Source: Roridomyces roridus
Taxonomy: Eukaryota; Basidiomycota; Agaricomycetes; Agaricales; Mycenaceae
Direction of reading: 5' to 3'
Assembly: GCA_029378245.1 (NCBI GenBank)
Contig: JARKIF010000003.1
Span: 1,240,001 to 1,304,000, forward strand
DNA: 64,000 bases
In this document: in pieces, positions 22,490-33,695 of the stretch
Layout of the letters: every line of letters begins with the position of its first letter
Position numbering within the stretch: the first letter of the stretch is position 1
Notes under the pieces: generated by a model
The model's database searches: none
Told to the model about the DNA's origin: nothing
Seen by the model: the letters and a program-made list of their open reading frames with translations, nothing else
Made by a program: the position numbers and the translations under genes

Positions 22490-24060
22490 ATGGCGATTCT
22501 CTCTCTGGATCCCACCCTCACAGCGGCGGTGGTTGCATCTTGTACCGTCTACCTCGTCCTTTATCGACTTCAGACTCTGAAATTGCATCCAAATGAGCCT
22601 CCCATCGTGCCTTCGAGACTGCCGTACGTGGGCCATCTCCTGGGTATGGTTTTGGAGGGCGGGCGATACGTGAAGAGCATTGGGTACACAACTCGACGAG
22701 CCAAGCTGTTCTCCCTGATGAGCCCTGCAGTTTACGCCATCGCCAGCCTATCTTCACCCTCCCTGTACCCGGTTCGCGCATTTACGTGGTGACGGACCCT
22801 GCGCTAGCAGTGGCGGTCCAGCGCGCATCCAAGACCTTGTCTTTCACGCCTCTCGTTCCCGACTTGACGAAACGCGTCATCGGCCTCGATGCCCACACCG
22901 TCGCGCTCCTTCGCGAGAACATTGACCCCGAGCCTGGCGAGCCTCATGGGTTTCTGGCAGACATGCACAATATGGTCTACGAGTACTTGGGACCGGGCGA
23001 GCAGCTGAACGCACTCAGTGTTGGTGCCGCGAACGAATTGGGTCGTCAGGTCGCTGCTTATGCTGCCCAGCTCCAGCAGCAACCGACGACGGTTGACTTG
23101 CTCGCATGGGTGCAGCATTTCGTTACTCTCGCGACTGCACAATTTCTGTACGGCACGGAAAATCCACTAGCACGCTACCCAGAGCTCGAGCAGGCGTTCT
23201 GGGACTTTGACCATGGCCTTGGACGGCTGCTAATTGGAGTTGTGCCATACATTATCGCACGAGCACCATACCGCGGTCGCGAGGCCCTCGTCGGTGCATT
23301 CAAAGAATATCTATCCGCCGGTCAGCACGAAACCGTCGGTGCAGCACCCATCGTACAGCGGCGTGTTGAAATCGCCCGGCAGCACGGGTTCACTTTGGAG
23401 GCCACAGCCCGCTCTGAACTCTCTTTTCTTTTCGCCGGTATCGTCAACACGGCGACGACGACCTTCTGGACGGTCCTACAAATCTTTGCGCGCCCCGAAT
23501 TACTCGCTACCGTACGCGCCGAGGTCAAAGCAGCTGTAGTGGTGGAAACAGACTCTGTCCGCCGGCTGAACATGGAGCTGCTCAAAAATGGATGTCCTGT
23601 CCTGCACGCAGTATTCCGCGAGTGTCTACGGATGGGTTCTGACAATTACTCTACACGCCTCGTCAAAACGGACACGGTTCTCGCGGGCCAGTGGCATCTC
23701 AAAGCCGGCAGCGTGGTCCAGATCGCCGGAGGCGTCATCCATTCAGATGAGAACATCTGGGGCGCCAACACCGACGTATTTGATCCAGCACGATTCCAGC
23801 GGTTGGGCGAAGAGGCCAAGGTGCACCCTGCCGCTTTCCGTGCATTCGGAGGTGGAAAAACTCTCTGCCCCGGCCGTCACTTTGCAACCAGCGAAATTCT
23901 CTTCTTCACGGCTTTGATCGTTCTGACATTTGATTTGAAGGGCATCGTGGTGCCAGTCAAGGAGGACAGGGTGTTGCCAGTTCACGTTCTCGAGCCCCGG
24001 TCGCGGGTTTCTGCCAGAGTCCAAGTGAAGGATGCAAGGCCCATCCAGGCGACAATGTGA
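22490..24060 (+). CDS. Cytochrome P450, CYP7/CYP8-like
   Basis: Heme-thiolate enzyme with an N-terminal membrane anchor (ALTAAVV-type segment from 22520). One intron is inferred after YVKSIG, so that LRHRQPIFTLPVPGSRIYVV follows. Landmarks are the K-helix ExxR in FRECLRMG and the heme loop FRAFGGGKTLCPGRHFA with the ligand Cys. The I-helix reads LFAGIVNTATTTFW: the usual acid-Thr pair for O2 activation is replaced by Val-Asn. This is the pattern of the CYP7/CYP8 clan, where Asn stands in for Thr. Substrates in that clan are sterols and prostanoid endoperoxides; the fungal substrate is unknown. The gene starts only 62 bp after the Rif1a stop codon and converges on the CFA synthase-like gene, with 51 bp between the two stop codons. 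Confidence 0.88.
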
Positions 24061-24111
24061 TACAACTACGAATAAATACAATCCCTTGTGATACAATCCC
24101 GTGGTACAATC

Positions 24112-26307
24112 CTACTCGTACACTGTGCATCCATAGTCAGTGCATCCTTCTCGTGTGAATGTGATGATATGATCTGAAAGCGCAGTTTGTCATTTTCTCT
24201 ACAAGATTTGGAGGGAACACTCACCCCCAAGAGTCCGGGATGTGAAACCGACTTCACAGTAGCAGCTTCAACCGAGCTCAGCATTGAATGGCGATTCAGG
24301 AACAAGGAACGCACTAGTAATCTGCGAAGATCATCAGCACACGGAATCCATAGAAAAAAAATGCAACGTACATATCCACTTGCGCTTGAACACCTCAATC
24401 TCCTCCTTGCCGCGAGGCCCGTTCATCACATCCGGATACTCCCTTTTCAGCGCAGGCACGATGACGCTTTCGAATTGACTCAGGAAGCGACGGCGCCATT
24501 CGCGGAGCGTGCGTGCGTAGTGTGGACCAATGTTCGATACACTGTCGACGACGAGCCGCCCAGAGGAACCCTCGTTCATGGATTGAAGGAGGAGCGTCAG
24601 CGTGGGTAGGAATCCGCCAGGGAAGACTAGAAAATGCAGAGTCAGTCTGAGATCCTCTATTCCGTGGTCAACTTACTCTGAATCAAGTGAGATACGACAA
24701 AAACAAGAGTTGTGGACTCACCCATTTCCTCTGTAAAAGGGTGTCAGATTCAGAAACAAAACAGGCTGAGGCTCTCACAATGAAATCCATCTCCCGTATG
24801 TATCTCTCGAAGCCTGTAGAGGATGAGCAGGCGAACAGTAAACCAGGTCGATACATACGACGCTCAGGGATAGTAATAACCTGTCAAAGTTCAGAATCAA
24901 AATGGACTGAGGTCGGTATTGTATTTACCTGCACACAACCCACGCCACCCTTGGGTTTCATAGCCCAGTCGACGATTTTCCAATACCCGACGAGGAACTC
25001 GGACCCCACAGCTTCAATCATCTCGATACTCACAACCCGATCGAAAGAACCCTGCCACTCGGGGGGCATGTGTCTATAATCCATGAGGTGAACCTTGATT
25101 CGGTCCGAAAGCCCAGCCGCGGCTATGCGTTCCCGAGCCAGAGATTGCTGTTGCACGGATAGAGTGAGTGTATCCACCGTCGTTTCCGGGACCGTTTGCG
25201 CGATGAGAATGGCCATGGATCCCCAGCCCTGGAGAATGAGCCTGGATCATGATGAGGAGGAACCACGTACAGAACCAATCTCCAGGACACGGTTGCCGGG
25301 CTGAATTCTCGTTTTCTCGATGATATGGCTGAGTTTTCGGATTTGTGCCTCGTAGAGCTCGTCCTCCTCCGATTGAGCTTCGCCTTGGGGCGCGGACGCA
25401 GGAGTTGATTTGCCCAGACGTCGTAGTCCCTGGCCGCCGCTCCACTCGCTACGAGCCACGCCGTCCTTCATGTCGCCATCCAGATCCTTGAATATAGCGC
25501 AGGAATACCTATCAAAGATGAGATGACGGTGGGGCTACTTGCCAAGCATCTCACGTCATGTCCTGAGATAAAAAGCCTAGCTAAATTGAGATTCTTGCAC
25601 GAAATAAGGAGATATAAAATCACCAGCAAACATCTCATTGGATATATCCTGATTCGACGCGTCAAGGAGAGATTCAAGAGAGCTGCAAGAGCTTACATAG
25701 TGAGCAGATATGTTGGATCGGCTGTTTCCTATTGTGTTGAGAAAGCGGTAGGAAGTGAGCTTCTGGGGAAGAGTGAAGAGATAGGAGATCGTTGAAGACA
25801 TGTTCGAAAGGCTCTCTCTGTTGGCAAGGAAAATCTGGAGATGCCTTGTCAGAGAGAAACGACAGCAACAGCCATGCTACTTGCCTGGAACAGCGACACC
25901 AGGTCGTCACATTCCACCTCGCCGTACATGTACGCCTCGGAGAACCCAAGGTCGCTCATGAGGCAAAGTCTCAACCAGAACGCGTCGTTGGACACTCTGA
26001 GCTCGGCCTTGGTCACAGAATCGTCAGAAGCCAGGCCAACCGTCGGGAACTGGTAGATGTGCGAGTAGGTGAGCACTCGGAGCTGGCCCTCGGTCATGTT
26101 TTGCATGAGACTGGTGGGCATTAGCAACTTTGGTTCAAAAGACACGAGATGCACGCACGCAACGACGGCGGCCTCGGACAACCTGGCCACAGGGGCCCAC
26201 CCAGTGGCCAAGGCCTTGTTGGTGATATAATTCCATGAACGGTCGACGAGGCCTGTTATGGAGAAGGGATGCTTTGCGTGGGTGTCAACTAGGAGCTGCT
26301 TAGACAT
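24112..26307 (-). CDS. Cyclopropane-fatty-acid synthase-like methyltransferase
   Basis: SAM-dependent methyltransferase of the CFA/mycolic-acid cyclopropane synthase family, acting on unsaturated acyl chains of lipids. It starts at 26307 (MSKQLLVDTHAKHPFSITG). Motifs: an N-terminal helical domain ending MYGEVECDDLVSLFQ, then SNISAHYDLG-type entry to the fold, the SAM site RVLEIGSGWGSMAILIAQT, LTLSVQQQSLARERI, DYRHMPPEWQGSFDRVVSIE, and FPGGFLPTLTLLLQSM. The C-terminus has the family signature as KWIYYYCYCEVGFTSRTLGD, but only if a 7-nt microexon (24315-24321) is included. One intron (25835-25884) is GC-AG with a strong GCAAGT donor. The central exon junctions around 24640-24900 and 25460-25580 are less certain. 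Fungal members can be cyclopropane synthases or methylate other lipids. Confidence 0.85.
24315..24321 (-). other. 7-nt microexon in CFA synthase-like gene
   Basis: On the coding strand the exon is ATTACTA. It is flanked upstream by an intron 24322-24371 (GTACGT...CAG) and downstream by an intron 24266-24314 (GTGCGT...AAG). Skipping it, or extending it, breaks the frame or introduces a stop. Including it restores the conserved aromatic run before CEVGF. Confidence 0.6.
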
Positions 26308-26591
26308 GGTAGAAAGCAAGAGGAGTAGAGATTCACGTCGACGAGTTGCTAGAATCGGTGACGACCAGAAGTTGACCGATTGATCCAATGATGAGACTGT
26401 GATCCACGGAAAGGGGACACATCGGTTGCAATCCCACCCGATTTCCGCCCTACCCAGGACAGTGGTAGATGGCGGTTGCAGTTGCGGCGATTCGATGCTT
26501 GGCAGCAGAGAAGAAATGTTGGTGGTATACGTATACTACACATGCAGGATAAAATACAAAGCGAGAGAGAATAAAATGCTGGGGAATAATG

Positions 26592-29500
26592 CTAGAGAGA
26601 AACAATACGACTCGCACTCCCCATCTTTTGCACCGGCCGCGCGACTTTCCCCTTCAATGGGCTCACCGACATGCTAGAGTCGTCGCTACTCGGAGGGTCG
26701 TCGTCGCGCATACGCCGTGGAACAGGCGAGTAGACGTGGAACGGAGTCACTTGGCCAAAGTAGGCATCGTCGTCCGAAGATGGAATTTCCTTGCGTTCCA
26801 AGAATGGGTCTTCGTCACTGTCCGAGTCGCGTCGCCGCTTCCTAGACACCTCTGAAACGCGACGCATCATCGCCTTGGAAGTCGACCGGGTCTGTACCCT
26901 GTTTTCGGTCGGCGTGACAAGCACCTCTTGCGAGTAAACCTGGCGAAGAGTGGGCACCTCGACGCCGTCCAAAAGATACCTCTTGCGCTTCTTGGTCAAA
27001 GGCGTGATCTCCTCCGGATCCGCCTGCAGCGCAAACTCGACTGCTCTTTCCTCATCGACATCGCTCTGGCCAGCTTCACCCAACGCCCTTCTCTTCAGAG
27101 GACGCTCGTCCCGAGGACGATCAGGCGATGCATGCTTTTTGCTCGCACCAGCAACGTCATGGCCCGACTTTGGCGAAGCGGAAATGATGCGCTCCATAAC
27201 AGAGGCAATCCGAGGCGACTCATTCTCCTTGTTGTCGAACAACTTCCTGCGTTTGCTGGGCGAAGGCTTGTCGGTAGAGCCGCTGACGACGCGCAGTGGA
27301 GTCCGTTTAGGTGTAGAGGGGTGTTGGTATGAAGGGGAAGCAGAGGGCGAAGCAAAAATAGGCATCTTGAGTGGCCGGGGCGGGGTCGAAGCGGTGGGAG
27401 TACTAGGTCGGCAGAGTTCATGCGCCGTTGAAGCATCAACAGGCTCCAGGGACACGGAGCGGAACCGCGCAGGAGAAAGCTTGAACGGACTTTCACTGGG
27501 GCTGCTGGCATCCACAACTGGCTCTCCGCAAAAGGCAGGAGATAAGACGACTTTATCCCATGGCTCGACGGGCTCAGGTTCGTCGAATGCCGCATCCAGG
27601 CACGTTTGGATCTCCGCAGGCCATCCTCCCCTTGGTACAGGCTCCTTGCTATACGAGACCTGCCAGAATTCGGTAAAGGCATCGACGATCGCAGACCCTT
27701 CGCGACAGGTAAAGCCTGCTTCAAGAACAGGACCAAACGATTCAAGAACTTGGAGCGAGGGGGATAGAGTGCTGATCTTCATGAGGACCACTTGGTACAA
27801 GGTGACGATCTAAATCCCAAAATTAGTCACCAAATGAATCCATGAAAGAAAATACTCACATCGTAAGCATACTCGGTCTCCCCCAACGCACCATGCTCGT
27901 CCGAGATCCAAGTACACAGCCCACCCTCGATGATGCGCATCAAATCCAGCACAAGCTCAGGCGGGCACTTTTCAATCGCACGCGCTACGGACCTCAGCGT
28001 CCACAACGCTTGCTGCTTGTTCCTTGGTTCCGGAGGATAATTTGACAGTACAACCTCGTTGATAAACTCGAACAACGTCTCCGGGAGCTCCCGTGCGTCT
28101 TCCATTGGCAAGTGAGCCAAGAGTGCATCGGCAACGAGACAAGTCGCAGTGGAAGCCGGGTTGTGTTCTTTGGCGACAGCGGCGGCGACGTGGTCGACAA
28201 CACTGACTGCGTCGAGCCCATAATCGAGAGCCTTGTCGATCCCGTGACCAAGAAGGGATTCCCATAACGTGTAGTCCGAATCGTTGAAATCCCAGTTTTT
28301 GTGCGCCCTGCAAAAGGTCAGGGTTTGTCAAAACCAGAAGACGAACCACAAACATGAATGGAACAGCAAGCAGTATAACAATCGCTTGCCAAACAGCTTC
28401 CTTCTCCCCCTTCCACTTTTCCACAAAACACCTCCAAACCAAACTCCTAGTCTCACTCGTCCACTCCCACTTGCTATGAGCCGCCCCGTCATACTTCCAA
28501 AACTCTTGCACGTCCTCAGGGTCGCAAATAACGAGCACCTCGGCACACAAACTCGCCCAATCAGCCCTCGACACCTCCCCGGAATCAGTAAACTCATCCT
28601 CCGACTTCATGAGAATGAATAAAAGCTTCTCAGCAGCGGGGAACAGTTGGCTGGAGTTCGTGATGACTCGACGCGTAGCACCCCAAAGCGCGCTGACGAT
28701 CTTGAGCTTCAGGGCGGCATTGGAAAGGCTGTTCGTCGGCTCCAACCCGTCGGTGCAGTATCGCACTTCTCCGGATTTCAAGGTCACGTCAATGTTGCTG
28801 TCAAGGAGGATGTCGACGAGAATGTCGACGGCTTGGATGGCGAATCCTGAGATATCAGAGTCGGGCGCTTCGCCTTCTGTTGAAATTCAGAATGATGGGC
28901 GCAATACAAATGAGCAACCAACCTTGCAAAGCAGAGACGTTGGCTTGAATCAGGTTCTCCCAAATCGATACCATGTTCGTCTACATCGCTTGTCAGCTGG
29001 GAGTAAAACCAAGAGAAACAAAACGCACAGGAACGCTTGCATCGTCTGCAAGCCCCAGGGCGCCAAGGCACTCCTTCCACACCTCCACAAGCTTCTCAAA
29101 AACCACAGGCTGCGCGACCTCCTCCCTCGTCAAAGGCCGTACATCCTCCGTTCCAGGGCATTGCGCAAGAATAGACCGTACAGTCGTCTCAATCGCATTG
29201 AACTCGGCAGTCAAAAGCCCAGGCGAAGCAGTGAACAACCCACGAGGAAGGAGCTTGCTCCAATTCCACTCGCACGCCGGCCGGTCGAAAGAGAGCATCA
29301 TCTCCAGCGCCTCGATAGCGCAAATGAGATTCGCTCCGCCTTTGCCAGACATGTTCTTGAGCACCGTCGATACTCTCGTGATGCAGTCCTCGATGGTGGG
29401 TTCAGCTTCTTGAAGGAGCGCCGCCACAGTCGACAGGCCCACACCCATGTCGACGATCGTAACGACGATCTTCTGCCAGAAAATCTCCCGTCCTTGTTGA

Positions 29501-31149
29501 ATCTGCTTCTGCTTCCGTTCGACTTCATCCTCCTCCTCGACTTCGGATTCTCCCTCGTCGTTATCGGGAAGAAGAGGCTGGCAATACGCCCAAGCGGCGG
29601 ATCGCCAAACCGCACAACCCAAGCTCCGCACCGAGCTCTTCTTATGCGTCATCGCCTGCGAGAGCAACGCAATGAACACCCTGCGTGCCCTGTCGTGGGC
29701 GTAGACAGCCGAGTTGGCTAGCACGAGAAGAGCTGCGAGTATGCTCAATCCCCAAACGGGACCTTGCGAGACGTGCTGCACTTCGGTTGCTTGCAGAGTA
29801 GTGCGCAGGGTGCGGACGAGAGCTGCTTCGTTGGAGGATTTCGTTGGTGAAGCAGATTTACGCGCCGGAGAGGAGGAGACGACGGTCAGATGTTCTACTA
29901 TGGCTGCAGATATGCGGGTGTGCAGCGCCGAGACGGGCAAAGTCGCGAGACCCCGAGCAAATCCTCCTAGTGCGTGGCATGCGAGAGCGCGAATGGCAAC
30001 TGTTGGGGCAAGAAGGTTTGCCAGCACCGATGGAAGCAGGTCTTCGAATTTAGGGACGAAGATCGAGGGGTGGTAGACCGAGAAATCGTGTATGGCCTAG
30101 AAAAGGGTAAATAAGATTGCCTTTTTCCGATTTGTAACAACCTGCCTTCAAACCGTCGCTTGCTGAACCTTTTTTGCCTTCCTTGCCCAATTCTCCTTCG
30201 ATACCTCGTCGCAGCGCAAACACGATACGGTCTGCTGCTGGCTCGAGGACGGCAGTAGGCAGACGCTGGGTTTGCAGAAGCCAAATGGCCAACGCGTAAG
30301 TCTTGCGGGCGTTCGGAGTTGGTAATTCGTCGGCGAGAGGAATGGCAAGGACTTGGGTGAGCATCAACGCCAACTGTGGTGCTAAACACAAGAATTATCA
30401 GTCGGGTATCCCGCAATGGAGACAAAACACGCACTAGTGAATAACGCATAGACTGCAGGGAGCGTGAACACCACACCAAGCAGCTTGAGAACCGAGTGGC
30501 AGGTGGTGCAAAGATCCCTCCCGTACTTTGCTTTCTTCGCGGTCGTTCCCTTTTTCTTCTTCTTTGGGCTGCTTTTCGGCGAAGGAAGCATCGCAGCGGC
30601 GAGCTGGTTGTTTCGGATGCTGGCTTCCTCCTCAATGTCCTCCGCCGTCTGCGCCATCGAGTCGGGGTCGACTAAGCAACGCTCTAGGTCACGGACGACG
30701 GCGAGATGGAAGGCAGCGCGATTCTCGCGCAGCGGGTCGAGGATGGGCCACGACCCGTCGGCATCCGTGGTAAGGGTGATGTGGGCTCTTAGGCGGGCGG
30801 CGAGGACGGAATAGGCGCGAATGAGCGCGTCCAGCGAGGCCTCGACGTCGAGTATGACGGATACATGCGAAGCCAGGTAAGTCGCGTCGAATTTGGGCTC
30901 GGATGGCTCGGGCGTGGTCTCGCGCTGGAACACGTCGACCATAGGTAGGGGAAGTTGGGAGGGCTTTTTGAGAATGGACTTTGTTGGGAGGGATTTGATT
31001 GCCCGGGCGGGAGGAGGAGCGTGATGCAGGGGAGTTATGGTACGGTAGTCGTTCTGGGGTGACCAGACGACGCGACGCCCGCCCAATGGGATGCGGTTCT
31101 CCTTCTCCCTGTGGCTGGTGTTGGGTGGGGTGGGAAGGCTCGAGCTCAT
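26592..31149 (-). CDS. Rif1-like protein, copy b, with PP1-docking motifs
   Basis: Paralogue of the plus-strand gene at 18330-22428 and the more complete-looking Rif1 orthologue. The N-terminus carries RVVW at residues 26-29 (RVxF class) and SILK at 58-61; in yeasts, Rif1 uses this pair of motifs to recruit protein phosphatase 1, which opposes Cdc7 kinase at origins. Helical region: ALIRAYSVLAARLRAHITL, LPSVLANLLAPTVAIRALAC and HALGGFARG, then long HEAT-like repeats. The C-terminal third is Ser/Pro/Lys-rich and disordered. It holds one copy of the motif KKRKRYLLDGVEVPT (near 26950-26996) and acidic patches, ending SASRIVSL. About eight short introns. It is transcribed towards the P450/CFA pair and divergently from the Kre9-like gene at 31971. 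Confidence 0.78.
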
Positions 31150-31970
31150 GGTGGAAGAGGGTGTAGATGTAGCGCGATGAATGCCACCCGAGCACTGGAA
31201 AGATGGAGGAAAGAGCAAGGAGGAGTCGCGTCCTGTCAATCAGAGTACACCAAATAACGCGCTTGGACGCACAAGCAACACGACAGCAAAGGTAAATAGA
31301 CACGCCGACACATACAAACATGGCGTGACTAAGCGAGACCCACCTTACCTGCTACTCCAACGTACCCGCCAGATCGCGAATAGTCGGCATCGTAAGTATA
31401 CCAGATATGCTGAGCCTTTCACCAAAGGGCGATCCGAGCTTGACTACGCACACCATTTTTTTCTGTATCGCCTGAGCCGCGACCGAGCAGCAGAAACAGC
31501 TCCCCTCCGGTCAACATCCCCCGGAGCCACACCCGGCGCTTCTTCCCCGGGAGATGCTGATATCCGCCTTCAAGACGTACTCGAAGATAAGCGGCTCTCC
31601 ACTATATGCTCACTCCCATCCACGAGCATAAATCTCACAGCACGATCGACTCCGCAGGAGCAAAGGATTCTTCAAGCAATTCCATCCAGCCAAGGAGCGA
31701 CGAGCAAACTGGGCGGTATTATCCAAACTCCACCTCGTGTTGACCAAAAGAAGTAACAGCCCTGCCAAAAGCTGATACACTCATCCTTCAAGCTCGGGAA
31801 ATGCAGCGGATAGCGACGCTTCGCGTTAGAATGGCACCGAAGAAGGACACATGTTCTCATTTGCGTACATGGCCGTTTCACCACCAGAAGCTATATAAAC
31901 GAGCCGCCATTGCGCTCCTTGCTCCTCATTCCCTCTCCTCTACCCTCGCCATCTAATAACGCATTTAATC
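31150..31970. other. Divergent promoter region, Rif1b / inner-right Kre9-like
   Basis: A plus-strand open frame (31181-31756) runs through this spacer, but its composition and lack of any motif make it an unlikely gene. The only clear element is the TATA box near 31892. Confidence 0.45.
31892..31899 (+). promoter_or_regulatory. TATA box of inner-right Kre9-like gene
   Basis: TATATAAA, 72-79 bp upstream of the start codon at 31971. Confidence 0.55.
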
Positions 31971-32506
31971 ATGTTCTCCACGTCCTCCCTCACGCTCTTC
32001 TTCCTCGCCCTCGTCGCTACTTTCTCCCTCGTCGCCGCCGCGCCTACACCGCTATCCCGAGATGTATTCATCCCGCCCGTCCTCTCGCCCGGCAAAGGTG
32101 CCGTCTGGCACGTCGGCGAGCGCTACAACGTCACATGGGATGTCTCCAAACCCCCGAAACAAATCACCAACCGCGAGGGGATGATAGTCCTTGTTAACAA
32201 GGGTCTTATGATTGACCTCGGTTGGTCTTTTGCGTGTCCTTGCCGATGCCTGTGGCTCATCTGTGCCTTGTAGAACACCCTCTGGCTGAAAAGTTCGATA
32301 TCATGACTGGGAGCCACGAAGTTGAGGTCCCCGATGTAAAACCCGGCACTGACTATCAGATCCTTGGTGCGTCTTTGTTCAGATGCTCTCGCCAGACGCT
32401 GATTCCTCTCGCAGTCTTTGGTGACTCTGGAAACACGGGCGAGATGTTCGAAATCCTACCCAGAAAAACACAAAACAGCATTGACACGACCACTACCGAT
32501 TCATAA
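31971..32506 (+). CDS. Kre9/Knh1-like secreted protein (inner right)
   Basis: Secreted single-domain protein. Signal peptide MFSTSSLTLFFLALVATFSL. Domain motifs are PLSRDVFIPPVLSPG, GERYNVTWDVSKPPKQ, NREGMIVLVNKG, LEHPLAEKFDIMTGSH, VEVPDVKPGTDYQI and VFGDSGNTGEMFEI. Introns lie near 32222-32272 and 32367-32411. RDVF-PP and HPLAE-FDIM pair it with the inner-left gene at 17342-17911. There is no GPI tail; it ends in a short polar stretch (TQNSIDTTTTDS). Kre9/Knh1 proteins take part in beta-1,6-glucan assembly in yeast; that role is not shown for these short basidiomycete relatives. Confidence 0.78.
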
Positions 32507-32772
32507 CTTACATGGACTTGTAATTGTTCAGAGAAGTCGCGTTCTCGTCGAACCACACCTAGTCGCCGCCTTGTTGTAACTCTATCCCTACTATCTACCG
32601 TATAAAAAACTTTTCTAATTTCAAACTCTCCGTCGACACGGATCAATACTCCGAATTTGGCATATCATTGATCGACGCCAATCTCTGAACCCACACAGGT
32701 GATGCGGCCAGGAGGCGTTATGTCTGGCTTCTGAGGGTTGACTTTGTGCCACGTCCTTCTCCTCGGTCTAGG

Positions 32773-33594
32773 ATGGTCTCCTTCACGTCCATGTCTCTCT
32801 ACCTGGCTTCCCTCTTCCTCACGGTCGTCCTGGGCGTCCCGTTGGAGCCCCGCACGGTATTCGCCCCGCCGATAACCAGCCCAACGAGTACCTCGGTCTG
32901 GAAAGTGGGGCAGGTCCAAACCGTCACTTGGAACGCAACGGGTATACCTACCGGCGTCCAAGGGAAGATTCAGTTAGGTTTCTTGACAGAGGAAAGCGAG
33001 AACTTGTGTGAGCATATCCCATCACCGCTGTTCGACGCTATCCTCACCTGCCGCAGCGCAGATTCTGGCTGAAGGCTTCAATCTGACAGACGAGAAGGTC
33101 AATATCACTGTTCCCGACGTCGTCAGGTCCGTCGACTTGCTTTTATGCGCTACCTCCGTTACTGAATACATTCCAGCCGCACTAACTATATCGTTGTGCT
33201 CTTCGGCGACTCGGGAAACATCAGTCCCAAGTTCACAATCCAAGGAGGGCCCGCCTCGGTATCCGGCAGGTCTAGCACCTTATCCGCCTCCACCGCAGCT
33301 GCGAGCGCCAGGTCAAACACTCCTAGCCCTCCTATCGCGACTGCTCCACTAAGCTCAGCCCCACAATCTACTGCTACGGCACCGGGGTCCGCGTCGACGT
33401 CGACGTCGACTTCAAGCTCCTCTGCCGCCTCTTCAGCGTCATTGTCGCCTTCATTGCCGACGGCCTCGTCCCCCACAGTGCCATCATCTTCTTCACCCTC
33501 ACCGAGCACCAACGGAGGGTGGAGCACGAACAAATTGCAGCTGTTCCAGGTCGTCTTGGCGCCTGCTGCTGCTGCTCTCATGCTCGTTTTCTAG
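32773..33594 (+). CDS. Kre9/Knh1-like GPI-anchored wall protein (outer right)
   Basis: Same N-terminal domain as its neighbour, plus a long stalk. Signal peptide MVSFTSMSLYLASLFLTVVL; motifs FAPPITSPTSTSVWKVGQVQ, TVTWNATGIPTGVQG, KIQLGFLTEESEN, NITVPDVV, then after an intron SRTNYIVVLFGDSGNISPKF. A Ser/Thr/Ala/Pro-rich stalk of about 100 residues follows, with a gtcgac repeat in the DNA. It ends LFQVVLAPAAAALMLVF, a typical GPI-attachment tail. It pairs with the outer-left gene by GFLT and RTNYI-VLFGDSGN. The introns between 33006 and 33178 are approximate. Confidence 0.8.
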
Positions 33595-33695
33595 CCGCGC
33601 ACCTCTATTGCTAGCCATTCGGAATCACGCTGGACATCCTAGCACGCTTCATGTATTACCAGAACCATTTATTGACACGATCTATTCACATGAAA

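Noticed and set aside
22490..26307. Secondary-metabolite gene cluster
   Set aside because: Only a P450 and a methyltransferase are present; no synthase backbone gene, transporter or regulator is adjacent.
28609..29721. Long plus-strand frame of 370 codons
   Set aside because: It is antisense to conserved Rif1b exons and its composition (Arg/Leu/Pro-rich) is that of a shadow frame.
31181..31756. Plus-strand frame of 191 codons in the Rif1b promoter region
   Set aside because: No motif, no intron signature and low protein-like composition; it occupies a divergent promoter.
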